Assembly (NCBI RefSeq): GCF_900182565.1
Contig: NZ_FXTI01000002.1
Span: 1 to 64,000, forward strand
Reading direction: 5' to 3'
Length of the DNA: 64,000 nt
Source of the DNA: Melghirimyces algeriensis
GTDB taxonomy: Bacteria; Bacillota; Bacilli; Thermoactinomycetales; DSM-45169
The notes beneath the pieces are model-generated. The model did not search any database and was not told where the DNA came from. It saw only the letters and a list, made by a program, of their open reading frames with translations. A program made the translations under genes and the position numbers. Shown one piece after another: positions 35,991 to 45,269 of this stretch (position 1 is the first letter of the stretch; each line of letters starts with the position of its first letter).

Positions 35991-36405
35991 TACCCTTCCG
36001 TTTCCACAGAGGAATACCGGTTGACAGGGAAAACAGGAAAGCTAGTGAAATTATGTTCATCTGGATCATATATCCGTGAACGAATAAGAAAACGAATGCC
36101 CAACGGAATTTCTAAAGAGAAAGAGGCACCTCTGCCCTTGGTGACATCGACAATCAACTGAGGTGGCTTCCAGTACTCCAATTGAGATCGGGAAATATAA
36201 AGGGAGCACTGTCTAATTTATACCAATAAAACACCTTTGTTGCCTATTTGAAAATCACCCTTCCGAAAACACACATCGGTGTTCATCCATCACAGCAGTC
36301 TCCACTCTGATGAAATATTAGTTCACCATGTTTCAATTGAAGCTGACAGATGACATTTTTCACTTCATCAGTAGCGAGAACCCTTTTGACCCATTTGTTT
36401 TCCAT
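35990..36405 (-). pseudogene. DUF779 protein, disrupted by two stops and a frameshift
   Basis: The 5' piece reads MENKWVKRVLATDEVKNVIC and HGELIFHQSGDCCDG, the conserved start of DUF779, then hits TGA where SSPMC or a similar sequence is expected; TPMC follows directly. A change of frame near 36270 leads to FRKGDFQIGNKGVLLV, then TAA, then SLYISRSQLEYWKPPQLIVD and GRGASFSLEIPLGIRFL, the conserved family C-terminus. All parts of the family are present in order, so this is a recently broken gene. Family members usually sit behind acetaldehyde dehydrogenase genes, as here. AAGAGGA precedes the ATG. Confidence 0.85.
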
Positions 36406-36423
36406 TAGCAATCCTCTTTGGTA

Positions 36424-36465
36424 AAAGGAAAAAGGTAACCGCGAGACTGGCCCTTCGCGGTTACC
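36424..36465 (-). terminator. Terminator/attenuator between aldehyde dehydrogenase and DUF779
   Basis: GGTAACCGCGA and TCGCGGTTACC form a perfect 11-bp stem, followed on the minus strand by TTTTTCCTTTT. Confidence 0.8.
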
Positions 36466-36482
36466 AAAGTCTGCTTCCATTT

Positions 36483-38015
36483 TTAAAAAAAGCCCTGCGG
36501 ATTTTTGTCGTAGGAGATAAGGAGATTCTTGGTTTGGGTGTAGTGTTCCAACATCATCTTATGGGTCTCGCGGCCGATACCGGATTGCTTGTACCCACCA
36601 AACGCGGCATGGGCAGGATACTGATGATAGCAGTTGACCCACACTCTGCCAGCTTCCGTTTTCCGGGCCAGTTGATATGCCTGATGTGCATCGCGGGTCC
36701 ATAAGCCAGCACCAAGGCCGTAGAGAGTGTCGTTGGCGATCTCCAAAAGCTCCTTTTCATCTCTGAAGGTGGTTACCGACACGACGGGACCAAATATTTC
36801 CTCTTGGAAAATACGCATCTTATTATGCCCTTTAAATACCGTTGGCTGAATATAATATCCCTTTGGATAATCTGAGTTCGTAAAAGGCTGACCACCAGTA
36901 AGAAGCTCTGCACCTTCTTTTTTTCCGATGTCAATAAAACTTAAAATCTTCTCATATTGATCGTTGGATGCTTGAGCTCCCATCATCGTTTCCGGATGTA
37001 GCGGATCACCCATCCTGATTTTATTCACTCGTTCCAAAGCCCTTTCCATAAAAGCATCGTAGATGGATTCCTGGATTAAGGCGCGGGAAGGACAAGTGCA
37101 GACTTCTCCCTGATTGAGAGCAAACATTGTAAACCCTTCCAATGCTTTATCCAAAAAGTTGTCATCTTGGCTCATGACACTTTCGGTAAAGATGTTGGGT
37201 GATTTCCCCCCTAATTCCAAGGTGACAGGCTTAATATTTTCAGATGCATACTCCATAATCAGCCGTCCGGTTGTCGTTTCGCCGGTAAAGGCCACCTTCC
37301 CAACACGAGGCGAAGAGGCGAGTGGGGCGCCCGCTTCCACTCCAAAACCGTTTACAATATTCAAGACCCCTGGTGGGAGCAAATCGGCGACCAATTCAGC
37401 AAAGAGCAAAATTGTCACCGGGGTTTGTTCTGCAGGCTTCAAAACCACACAATTCCCAGCAGCCAAGGCAGGCGCTAACTTCCAGGCCGCCATCAACAAC
37501 GGGAAATTCCAGGGAATAATCTGCCCAACCACTCCGATGGGTTCCTTGATGTGCATGGAGACCGTATGGGCATCCAGTTCAGAAACACCGCTTTCCTCAC
37601 CGCGGATGACCCCTGCAAAATAGCGGAAATGGTCGATCGCAAGCGGTAGATCCGCATTTAACGTTTCTCGTATGGCTTTTCCATTGTCCCAGGTTTCAGA
37701 CAGGGCCAGCATTTCCAGGTTATTTTCCAGTCGGTCAGCGATTTTGAACAGGATATTGCTCCGTTCCGTTACTGAAGTGTTTCCCCATTTTCCCTTGGCT
37801 TGATGTGCTTTATCTAAAGCGAGATCAATATCTTCTTTTTGGGAACGGGCCACCTTGGTAAAAACTCTTCCGTTGACAGGAGATGCATTTTCAAAATACT
37901 CCCCACTGACCGGCGGTACCCATTCTCCCCCGATAAAGTTGTCATACGTTGCTTTATAATATAGCAAGCTTCCTTCCGTATTAGGCGGTTGGTACCCTGC
38001 AATCTTAACACTCAT
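36483..38015 (-). CDS. Acetaldehyde/aldehyde dehydrogenase (AldB/ExaC group)
   Basis: This 510-residue NAD(P)-dependent enzyme oxidises aldehydes to acids. Motifs are the NAD-binding PWNFPLLMAAWKLAPALAAGN, the general-base Glu in VTLELGGKSPNI and the catalytic Cys in NQGEVCTCPSRALIQ. The segment HQYPAHAAFGGYKQSGIGRE is typical of the AldB/ExaC acetaldehyde group. It follows the alcohol dehydrogenase gene by 87 bases in the same operon, so ethanol to acetate is the likely route. The start has GGGAGGG upstream. Confidence 0.93.
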   Translation of the reverse strand: MSVKIAGYQPPNTEGSLLYYKATYDNFIGGEWVPPVSGEYFENASPVNGRVFTKVARSQKEDIDLALDKAHQAKGKWGNTSVTERSNILFKIADRLENNLEMLALSETWDNGKAIRETLNADLPLAIDHFRYFAGVIRGEESGVSELDAHTVSMHIKEPIGVVGQIIPWNFPLLMAAWKLAPALAAGNCVVLKPAEQTPVTILLFAELVADLLPPGVLNIVNGFGVEAGAPLASSPRVGKVAFTGETTTGRLIMEYASENIKPVTLELGGKSPNIFTESVMSQDDNFLDKALEGFTMFALNQGEVCTCPSRALIQESIYDAFMERALERVNKIRMGDPLHPETMMGAQASNDQYEKILSFIDIGKKEGAELLTGGQPFTNSDYPKGYYIQPTVFKGHNKMRIFQEEIFGPVVSVTTFRDEKELLEIANDTLYGLGAGLWTRDAHQAYQLARKTEAGRVWVNCYHQYPAHAAFGGYKQSGIGRETHKMMLEHYTQTKNLLISYDKNPQGFF

Positions 38016-38102
38016 CTAAATACCCTCCCATTTTCTGTGATAGATCGCAATACATAAAGACAAGTTGCTTGCCCTCTGTTACCTTATCCAAGAGAAGTGC
38101 GC

Positions 38103-39125
38103 TTAGAACTGTAAGACCAAGCGGGCTTTAGCTTGCGCTTTCTCCACCTCTTCAAAGGCCTTCTGCACTTGATGGAGGTGTCTCGTTTCATGGATCACCT
38201 TCGTCCGTCCTAATGCGTGCAATTGCATGGTTTCTTCCAGATCGGTCCTTGTCCCGACAATAGAGCCAACCACTTGAATCCCGTTAAGCACCGTCTCAAA
38301 GATGGGGAGCTGAACATGGTTATCCGCCGGCAGGGCAACAAAGACGATCCGACCACCCCGACGCAAGGATTGGTAAGCCTGCTCAAAAGCCTTCGGCGCT
38401 ACCGCCAGGCTGATCGCAGCGTCGGCCCCGCCCAGTTTTTTGATTTCTTCCACCGGATTATGCGTGCTGGCGTTAACCGTATAATCCGCCCCAAGCTCCT
38501 TAGCCAGCTCCAGCTTCTCATCATGAAGGTCTACTGCAACCACTGTCGCACCTGCGATCTTGGCGTACTGCAACGCCAGATGTCCCAGTCCACCAATCCC
38601 GAAAATGGCCACCAAATTCGCAGGGCGGGCACCCGATATCTTCACAGCCTTATAGGTGGTGACTCCTGCGCAGGTTAAGGGAGCAGCATCCAAGGGATTG
38701 ACGTTGTCGGGTACCTTGACGATGCTTTTGGTGTATCCCAAGGCGTATTCGGCATGCGTGCCGTCAATCGTATATCCTGTATTCAGTTGTTGCTCACACA
38801 ACGTCTCCCAACCTGAATTACAATAGTCACATACACCGCAGGCATAACCCAACCACGGGAGCACGACTCGATCTCCTTCCTTGAAACCTTGGACCTCTTT
38901 TCCGACTCCTTCAATGATTCCAACCCCTTCATGCCCTGGGATCAAAGGAAGCTTTGGTTTAATTGGCCAATCTCCGTGTGCAGCATGAATATCTGTATGA
39001 CAAATACCAGAAGCTTCGATTTTGACACGGACTTGACCCTTACCCGGTTCCGGAATATCCACCTCTTCGATCTGAATCGGTTCCGCAAAATCGCGCACAA
39101 CAGATGCCATCATTTTCTTCGCCAT
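38103..39125 (-). CDS. Zinc-dependent alcohol dehydrogenase (AdhP/AdhT type)
   Basis: This 340-residue class-I-like bacterial ethanol dehydrogenase has catalytic zinc motifs GICHTDIHAAHGDWP and PGHEGVGI. The structural zinc cysteines are in CGVCDYCNSGWETLC, and the NAD motif is GIGGLGHLALQYAK. It is close in layout to the thermostable ADH-T of Bacillus/Geobacillus. I chose ATG 39125 because AAGGAG lies upstream; ATG 39134 is also in frame. It is the first gene of the operon with aldehyde dehydrogenase, driven by a sigma-54 promoter 125 bases upstream and a cre site between them. Confidence 0.93.
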   Translation of the reverse strand: MAKKMMASVVRDFAEPIQIEEVDIPEPGKGQVRVKIEASGICHTDIHAAHGDWPIKPKLPLIPGHEGVGIIEGVGKEVQGFKEGDRVVLPWLGYACGVCDYCNSGWETLCEQQLNTGYTIDGTHAEYALGYTKSIVKVPDNVNPLDAAPLTCAGVTTYKAVKISGARPANLVAIFGIGGLGHLALQYAKIAGATVVAVDLHDEKLELAKELGADYTVNASTHNPVEEIKKLGGADAAISLAVAPKAFEQAYQSLRRGGRIVFVALPADNHVQLPIFETVLNGIQVVGSIVGTRTDLEETMQLHALGRTKVIHETRHLHQVQKAFEEVEKAQAKARLVLQF

Positions 39126-39157
39126 ACCTTTCACTCCTTTTAGGGATTACATAAATC

Positions 39158-39171
39158 TGAAAGCGCTTTCT
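39158..39171. promoter_or_regulatory. cre site (CcpA operator)
   Basis: TGAAAGCGCTTTCT fits the catabolite-responsive element consensus TGWAANCGNTNWCA at all but the final base. It lies between the sigma-54 promoter and the alcohol dehydrogenase start, where bound CcpA would block elongation under glucose. Confidence 0.7.
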
Positions 39172-39249
39172 ACACACCGGACAATAACTGAAAATTTGAC
39201 GCCTACATCGCGATCCATCCTTCCAACGTTCTTTCAATCAACATTAAAA

Positions 39250-39265
39250 AGCAAACTTTATGCCA
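39250..39265 (-). promoter_or_regulatory. Sigma-54 promoter of the alcohol/aldehyde dehydrogenase operon
   Basis: The minus strand reads TGGCATAAAGTTTGCT, an exact TGGCAY-N5-TTGCW match. Confidence 0.88.
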
Positions 39266-39310
39266 ACAGATAAAAGCAAAGAATTATCGGATTCCAAAGA
39301 GGTCTAAAAT

Positions 39311-39346
39311 TGTTCACTTAACATTACAATGTTCATTTTATGAACA
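39311..39346. promoter_or_regulatory. Probable activator sites for the alcohol dehydrogenase operon
   Basis: TGTTCACTTAACA (39311-39323) and the perfect inverted repeat TGTTCATTTTATGAACA (39330-39346) lie 45-100 bases upstream of the -24/-12 element. The neighbouring activator (39575-41467) is the likely binder. Confidence 0.55.
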
Positions 39347-39390
39347 AATATATGATTCCCCATCACCATTTTCAGGGAGAAGTGATCTTA

Positions 39391-39428
39391 CGAATAAAAA
39401 AAGCGCCGCTTAGCGCTTTTTTTATTCG
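39391..39428. terminator. Terminator after the second sigma-54 activator
   Basis: A 16-bp perfect inverted repeat (CGAATAAAAAAAGCGC and its complement, loop CGCTTA) has A-runs and T-runs on both sides. It can work in either direction. Confidence 0.85.
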
Positions 39429-39574
39429 TACATTGCTATTAAGATGGCGAGCGTCTCGCTTACTGTCTACGCTTAGATACCGATTGCAAAGTATTGAGAT
39501 ATTTGGAATATGACATCATAACTTGTTCAACCTGAGTTCCTTTAGATATACTCCTTTTAAGCTCACCAACTGCT

Positions 39575-41467
39575 CTAGAGAGAGACGTTATTGTATTTTA
39601 TTTGCTCCCTCACTTTACTTATTTGTGGATATTGATTGATTTTTTTATATAAGGTCGTTCTGCTAATTCCAAGCAATTGTGCAGCCTTCGACAAATTTCC
39701 GTCTGCCGTTTGGATCGCTTGGATAATGGTCTCCACTTCTTGGTCTCTAAGCAATAACATAGGCGTATGATCTCTCGATAACCATAACTCTTCCACGGAT
39801 ATCCTCGTAGATTGTCGGATGAAATGCGCTTTATAGGCGGCTTGGCGAAGTACCTGGCGCAATTCCCTGATATTTCCGGGCCAATGATAATGTTGAATTT
39901 TCTTTTTGGTCATATGATCTAACGTGATTTCTTTTAAACCGATTTCCTGGGCTACTTTTTGCAAAAAAAAGTCTGCTAAGGAAAATAGATCTGATCTCTC
40001 CCGAAGGGGAGGCAATTTAATTTCAAATTCGCACAGGCGGTAATAGAGATCGGCCCGAAAACGTTTGTTTTGCACTTCCTCGACCAAATTTCGGTTGGTC
40101 GCTGCAACAATGCGAACATCCACTTGTTTTGGTTGATGAGAGCCAATTTTTGTAACGACTTTCTCTTCTAAAACCCTTAATAAAACCGCTTGAGAGCTTA
40201 ATGGCAACTCCCCGATTTCGTCCAAAAACAATGTTCCCCCATGGGCGGCTTCAAATTTCCCGGTTTGTCCTTCCTTTCCTGCCCCGGTAAAGGCACCTTT
40301 TTCATAACCAAACAATTCCGATTCAATCAGCTGTTCGGGAATGGCTGCACAATTAATGGTTATAAGTGGTCCCTCTCTTCCACTTGCACGGTGGATTTCC
40401 TGAGCTATTCCTTCTTTTCCGCTTCCGGTTTCACCTTGAATCAGGATAGAAGCTTCTGTCTGCGCCACTGCTGTCACGGTTTGAAGCACTTGTTTTACTT
40501 TTGGACAATCATAAACCCATCCACTCTTGTGTTCTATTTGTTTTGCCTTCATTAGGTTGCGAGATTTCGCTGGACTGAGTAGCACACGAAAATTTTTTCT
40601 TCGTTGATCCTGTACCGTTTGCGCCACCCATGTTTTTGTTTCCCCCTTGTAATTGGGGTGAAGGGTGATTTTTTTCACTGATGGTCCATTGGGAGATAAT
40701 AGATCTTCACAATGAAACCAATGGCTTAAAGGTTGTCCAATACAACATTGTAAAGGCCGTTGTAGGATATCCGCTGCAGCTTGATTGATCCGGGTTATGA
40801 TACCGCTTTCATCAAGGGATATAAGAGGCTGGGTCATTTTTTTGAAAATATCTTCCGTCTCTTGAAGAGCAAGCGTTAGTTCATGTTGCGTATTTTCGAG
40901 AAGAAGTTGCGATTGACATGCTTGAGCGGCCGCAGTTACCATCCCCAGTGTGTGGATGTGATGGTCACGTGCATCTCCACTAACGTCCAGAATCCCCAGC
41001 AATTTTCCACTCGGAGAATATAACGGAGAAGCATAGCAAGTAAGAAAATGGTTTTCACGACAAAAATGTTGCTTCCCGATTACACTTACCGGTTTTTTTT
41101 CTATCAGTGCTGTCCCGATCGCATTTGTTCCTTTAATGTGTTCATTCCAGTTTGCCCCTGCATCCAACCATACTTTTTTCGCCTTTTCCGCAAATGGATA
41201 TTCTCCCCACGAACGGAGAATATACCCATCGACATCGGAGACTAGAATCATAAAAGAGGTCTTTTTTAACTGTGAATATAAACGCTCCAATATAGGATGG
41301 GATGCACGGAAAAAATCACGAAGCTGATCCACCCGGTCTTTTAACTCCGCTCCTCCCAGCAGCTCATTTTCTATTTTAATGGGATCGACACCAAGTGTTT
41401 TACTGCGTTCCCATGACGAAACGATTACGGAATTTGTGTTTGTATTTTCTGAATACACCTGAACCAT
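39575..41467 (-). CDS. Sigma-54-dependent activator with GAF and PAS domains
   Basis: This enhancer-binding protein of about 630 residues has a GAF-like domain (about 70-200), a PAS domain (about 215-310: PLISLDESGIITRINQAAAD) and an AAA+ domain (about 330-560). A Fis helix-turn-helix closes it (DGNLSKAAQLLGISRTTLYKKI). The AAA+ domain shows Walker A GETGSGKE, the sigma-54 loop KGAFTGAGKEG and Walker B TLFLDEI. The start is uncertain: AGGAGG lies only three bases before ATG 41467, and a TTG at 41485 is in frame. It is beside the alcohol dehydrogenase operon and most likely controls it. Confidence 0.9.
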   Translation of the reverse strand: MVQVYSENTNTNSVIVSSWERSKTLGVDPIKIENELLGGAELKDRVDQLRDFFRASHPILERLYSQLKKTSFMILVSDVDGYILRSWGEYPFAEKAKKVWLDAGANWNEHIKGTNAIGTALIEKKPVSVIGKQHFCRENHFLTCYASPLYSPSGKLLGILDVSGDARDHHIHTLGMVTAAAQACQSQLLLENTQHELTLALQETEDIFKKMTQPLISLDESGIITRINQAAADILQRPLQCCIGQPLSHWFHCEDLLSPNGPSVKKITLHPNYKGETKTWVAQTVQDQRRKNFRVLLSPAKSRNLMKAKQIEHKSGWVYDCPKVKQVLQTVTAVAQTEASILIQGETGSGKEGIAQEIHRASGREGPLITINCAAIPEQLIESELFGYEKGAFTGAGKEGQTGKFEAAHGGTLFLDEIGELPLSSQAVLLRVLEEKVVTKIGSHQPKQVDVRIVAATNRNLVEEVQNKRFRADLYYRLCEFEIKLPPLRERSDLFSLADFFLQKVAQEIGLKEITLDHMTKKKIQHYHWPGNIRELRQVLRQAAYKAHFIRQSTRISVEELWLSRDHTPMLLLRDQEVETIIQAIQTADGNLSKAAQLLGISRTTLYKKINQYPQISKVREQIKYNNVSL

Positions 41468-41688
41468 CCACCTCCTGTTATCCAATTCGTAATGTTTCGC
41501 TTCTTGGAAAGTTCAGCAAGTAAATGAGCATAAACCACCCATGATTTTTGGCATCCGTTTGGTTTAAATGTGTTTTATACCACCCCAATTCCATTCCGAC
41601 AATAACAATTTAATTGATTATAACACACCGCCCAGGAGTCACATGGTTTAGGCATAAATGGATTCAAAAAAAATACTGGACAGTGCAT

Positions 41689-43425
41689 TCAATCATTTTG
41701 GGCAGGGAGTCGAATCGTAACCGTTGTCCCGTAGTGAAGTTTGCTTTTTACAGAGATCTTTCCCTGATGCCATTCAATGAGATGTTTGGCAATCGCCATG
41801 CCAAGCCCCGTTCCTTCAGTGGAGCGATTTGTATTTGTCCCGCGATCGTACTGATCAAACAAAGAAGCCAATGTTTTTTCATCCATCCCCTGTCCATAAT
41901 CTTTGATAACAATTTTCAATGCCGAATAGTCTTGGGGAACCGGAGACGGTTCAACCTCCAGTTGAATAACAATCTTTGTTTCTGGTGGATTATGAATCCA
42001 TGCATTCACCAACAGATTCATCAAGGCGCGTTTAAACCATTTGGCATCAATGGGATACATCACTGTGGCATCAGCGGGGAGAGACAATTGTACCTGGGGG
42101 TTTTCCACGCGAAATTCACTAATCGCTTCCGCCGTGGTCAAGCGGATCAATTCTTTCATGTCACAGGCCGTTATCTTCAATGGCAGTGCATGATTTTTAA
42201 TTTGAAACGTCAGACTCATATCATCAATCAGTTGCTGCATATATTCTGTTTTCTGAGCGACCAACTGCAAATAACCCTCTATTTCCTGTGTATTCAACCT
42301 ATAATCTGGATTTCGATAAAGATCTGCATAACCCTTGATTGTTGACAGTGGCGTCTTCAGGTCATGGGTTACACCAGCCAACCACTCTTCTCTCGATTGA
42401 TCCAGCCGTTTTCGTTTCTCATCCACTTCTTTTAATCGGTTACTTAACCGTTCCAACGCCTGAATAACCTCTTGGTACAGAGCAAAGGATTTTTTCAACT
42501 TCCTATAATGGGGAGATTTAGAATGGGATGGGTGACTGGGCATGCGATAAACCCCACTGGAAAGGTTTCTCAACCATTTCAGCATAAATAGCAAGGGCTC
42601 CCCTAACCGTTTACCAAAGTGATAAGCAAAAAGGATAAAGATACCTATCGCTAAAACAACAGTACAAAAAAAGAAAAAGCGATTGATCGATTGGATTCCC
42701 TTTTCCTCTGACCGATCTTCAACCACATGGTATACCCAGGTTACTTGTCCTCCTTCTAATCGATCCGTCAGAAAATAAAAAGAACCCTGTTGCGAAGCAC
42801 GGGCAAATTCCCCAGGTGTATAACGCTTTTTGGCATTTTCAGGTTTAGCGTATTGATAAATTTCGTTCCCCTCTGCATCCAGAATTTGAATCCAATCCCC
42901 CCGCGCTTTGACTTTTGACAATAAGTAAGGCGGTAAGTATAGGGAACCCTCTTTGCTTTGAGTCTCTTTTTTGATCTGCTGCAACAGGGAAAAAGGATTT
43001 TTGCGTCCCAATATCCACGTATATTTGTTTCCATCAACCGTTTGATACCAGGTATGAATGTCGTAACCCGTTTTCTCCGCCTTTTGCTTGTAAAGTACCA
43101 ACGCACTGGGTGAAAAAGCGGGTGGAACGCTTTTGGGGGTATGATACCGAAAAACGCTCCTTCCACCTTCATCCAATATCTGAAGCCATTCATCCTTTTT
43201 GGACAATTTCTGTTTGATTCGGGAATCCAGATCAACGTTTTCTTCACTGATTCTTGTCGCCGATACCACTTGTTTCATCCATTTTTCTGGGGTAACGGAT
43301 TCTCGCTCTTCTTCCTTCAACGTATAAGCCAATGAATAGATCAGAATCAATGACCCCAACAGAAACAGAGCCAGAAAACAGACACCGGTAAGAAATTGAA
43401 TCATAAGACGGGTTTCCAGCTTCAT
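41689..43425 (-). CDS. Sensor histidine kinase with a duplicated extracellular module
   Basis: This 578-residue membrane kinase has a helix at about 8-34, an extracellular region to about 255, a second helix (FFFFCTVVLAIGIFILFAYHF) and a HAMP-like linker. The HisKA domain follows (GVTHDLKTPLSTIKGY, H is the phosphorylation site), then a HATPase with N-box LVNAWIHNP, G1 DYGQGM and G2 GTGLGMAIA. The extracellular part holds two similar units: DEWLQILDEGGRSVFRYHTP and GDWIQILDAEGNEIYQYAKP, each followed by a TWxxxx strand. It overlaps the response regulator gene by four bases. The neighbouring ABC transporter suggests sensing of a peptide antibiotic. Confidence 0.9.
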   Translation of the reverse strand: MKLETRLMIQFLTGVCFLALFLLGSLILIYSLAYTLKEEERESVTPEKWMKQVVSATRISEENVDLDSRIKQKLSKKDEWLQILDEGGRSVFRYHTPKSVPPAFSPSALVLYKQKAEKTGYDIHTWYQTVDGNKYTWILGRKNPFSLLQQIKKETQSKEGSLYLPPYLLSKVKARGDWIQILDAEGNEIYQYAKPENAKKRYTPGEFARASQQGSFYFLTDRLEGGQVTWVYHVVEDRSEEKGIQSINRFFFFCTVVLAIGIFILFAYHFGKRLGEPLLFMLKWLRNLSSGVYRMPSHPSHSKSPHYRKLKKSFALYQEVIQALERLSNRLKEVDEKRKRLDQSREEWLAGVTHDLKTPLSTIKGYADLYRNPDYRLNTQEIEGYLQLVAQKTEYMQQLIDDMSLTFQIKNHALPLKITACDMKELIRLTTAEAISEFRVENPQVQLSLPADATVMYPIDAKWFKRALMNLLVNAWIHNPPETKIVIQLEVEPSPVPQDYSALKIVIKDYGQGMDEKTLASLFDQYDRGTNTNRSTEGTGLGMAIAKHLIEWHQGKISVKSKLHYGTTVTIRLPAQND

Positions 43426-44147
43426 TGGGAAACCCCCGGTGAAAATACCGGTTTCCCTACAAACTTGTAACCCAGCCCACGCAGGGTGATAATATACTTT
43501 GGCTTTCGAGGATTGGGTTCAATCTTCTTTCGAATTTGACCGATATGAACCGTAACGGTGTTTTCATAGCCAAAGCTTTCCTCTCCCCACACCTGTCGGT
43601 ACAACTGTCCCATACTAAAAATCTGGTAAGGGTGTTTGCAAAGATATGTAAGCAGTTTAAACTCTTTGGCCGTACAGGAAATTTCCTCACCATTCACAAA
43701 TAACTGTCCGGTATGTTCAAACAGCTTAAAATCCTCAAAGGCATAAACAGAAGAAAGATCAGGGGAGGACTGCATCATCCTCTGATCCCTTCTCAACTGA
43801 GCTTTAATTTTGGCTGCGATCACCAAAGGGTTAAACGGCTTCTCAATATAGTCATCTCCTCCCATATTATAGCCCATTAACTTATCCAGATCGGTGGTCC
43901 GAGCCGTCAGAAAAAATATGGGAGCATACGTCCACTCCCGTAACTTTTTGCACACTTCATACCCTTCCAGATCGGGCAACATGACGTCAAGAATGATAAG
44001 GTCCGGTTGATACTTTGCACATAACCGAATCGCCTCCATCCCTGAAGTAGCGGTGTAAACCGTTTTAAAACCTTCGGAGTGTAAGGTTTTGGTTAACAAA
44101 TCCAATATATCCTGTTCATCATCAACCAATAATAGTGTGAAATCCAA
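43422..44147 (-). CDS. OmpR-family response regulator
   Basis: This 241-residue protein has a receiver domain (1-120) with the acidic pocket DDEQD, phospho-acceptor D in LIILDVMLPD and K in DYIEKPFNP. An OmpR/PhoB winged helix (about 145-235) follows, with VTVHIGQIRKKIEPNPRKPKYI. It starts with TTG 44147 behind AGGGAGAG. It is co-transcribed with the kinase. The 291 bases between it and the permease gene at 44439 hold no recognisable gene and should contain its promoter. Confidence 0.93.
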   Translation of the reverse strand: MDFTLLLVDDEQDILDLLTKTLHSEGFKTVYTATSGMEAIRLCAKYQPDLIILDVMLPDLEGYEVCKKLREWTYAPIFFLTARTTDLDKLMGYNMGGDDYIEKPFNPLVIAAKIKAQLRRDQRMMQSSPDLSSVYAFEDFKLFEHTGQLFVNGEEISCTAKEFKLLTYLCKHPYQIFSMGQLYRQVWGEESFGYENTVTVHIGQIRKKIEPNPRKPKYIITLRGLGYKFVGKPVFSPGVSQ

Positions 44148-44438
44148 CCCGATCTCTCCCTGTTAAGTGATCGTATGATTCACTATCGTGTTCCAAAAAG
44201 TCTGTTATATAAACTCCCTAAACCTTTTGAAGGAAGCAATTTATGGGGTCTATATCCCGTAAGAAACTCTTCTGAATCATTGACCAAAAACGTTTTTAAA
44301 TCCGAATCCTTGGATTACAAGAAATGTCTCTTGCCTATTGTATCGTCTCTTATCACTGGTAAGTCAACTATGTTGATTCCTCGTCGAAACATTTCATAGA
44401 TTATAGAGAAGCCTTCCCTCCGTACCGTTTTATACTTT

Positions 44439-45176
44439 TTACCAATCGCGTTTGGTAAAAAACAGGTATGTTGCCCCCACAAAGAGGCAAAACATCCCCC
44501 CTACTCCAATGAAGAGATCCATTTGCGTTCCTTCTATCGCCCATTCATGTTTTGGCATCATGACCAGAAACGGTTGGGACCAAGGATACCAAAAACCCAT
44601 CTTTGACCCTGAAAATATTGCCGTGGAAGGAACCGTAAAGATAAAATTCAACGTAAAGGGGGTTGCGAAATTTTTCCACAACAGTGAACAACCAAGCATC
44701 AGAGTCATCAAAGGCAGGGAGGCAAACCAACCATAAACAACTTTGCTGAACAGCGTAAACCAAGGAACGGCATCCTGTAACCCAGATAACCATCCAATAA
44801 ACAGGAAACCGCTCAATAAACCGAATTGTGTCATCAGGGTAAGAAGAGCAACGGTGCCCAGTTTGGCAAAATAAACGTGACTGGGGGAAATCGGTAAACA
44901 GAAAATCTGTTTCCAACCATTTCCGATGTGTTCATATCGACAGACCCATGCTGCAAAAATACCTATGATCAGGGGATAAAAAAACATTGTATACTTGTGT
45001 ACAGTAAAACCGAAAAAAGCAAGCCACTCGTTAACCCCTTGGTTAACTTTCACCGGGATTCCAAAACCGATCCACAGAGAAATAGCGACACCAAGTAAGA
45101 TGATGAACCCAATCATCGACCACCGCATTTTCAGTAACTCGGTATAAAAATAGCGAAATGGTATTGGAAGATGCAT
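44439..45176 (-). CDS. ABC-2 type permease, lantibiotic-immunity (MutE/EpiE-like) group
   Basis: This 245-residue membrane protein has six predicted helices (starting WSMIGFIILLGVAISLWIGF and ending MFCLFVGATYLFFTKRDW). The N-terminal FRYFYTELLKMRW and the helix pattern match small permeases of lantibiotic self-protection transporters. It is separated from the second permease gene by 274 bases that hold an IS200/IS605-like end. Together with 45451 and 46161 it would form an exporter that removes a peptide antibiotic from the membrane. GAGAGGGG precedes the start. Confidence 0.8.
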   Translation of the reverse strand: MHLPIPFRYFYTELLKMRWSMIGFIILLGVAISLWIGFGIPVKVNQGVNEWLAFFGFTVHKYTMFFYPLIIGIFAAWVCRYEHIGNGWKQIFCLPISPSHVYFAKLGTVALLTLMTQFGLLSGFLFIGWLSGLQDAVPWFTLFSKVVYGWFASLPLMTLMLGCSLLWKNFATPFTLNFIFTVPSTAIFSGSKMGFWYPWSQPFLVMMPKHEWAIEGTQMDLFIGVGGMFCLFVGATYLFFTKRDW

Positions 45177-45269
45177 TTTATTACCCCTCTCGAAAATCCG
45201 ACCATTTTTTGGTAGAATCCCATTAGCTCGTTGAAAACTGAAGATATAGGGTTGCTACAGGAAATCGGT

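Noticed and set aside
36283..36405. TGA codon in the DUF779 gene as a possible selenocysteine codon
   Set aside because: A further TAA and a frame change follow in the same gene, so decay explains it better; no SECIS-like hairpin was evident.
41486..41688. TTGGCATCCGTTTGGTTT on the plus strand as a sigma-54 promoter
   Set aside because: The -12 element lacks the GC, and no gene starts downstream on that strand.
44175..44399. 74-codon plus-strand open frame between the response regulator and a permease gene
   Set aside because: No ribosome site, no recognisable motif, and composition like the surrounding non-coding DNA.
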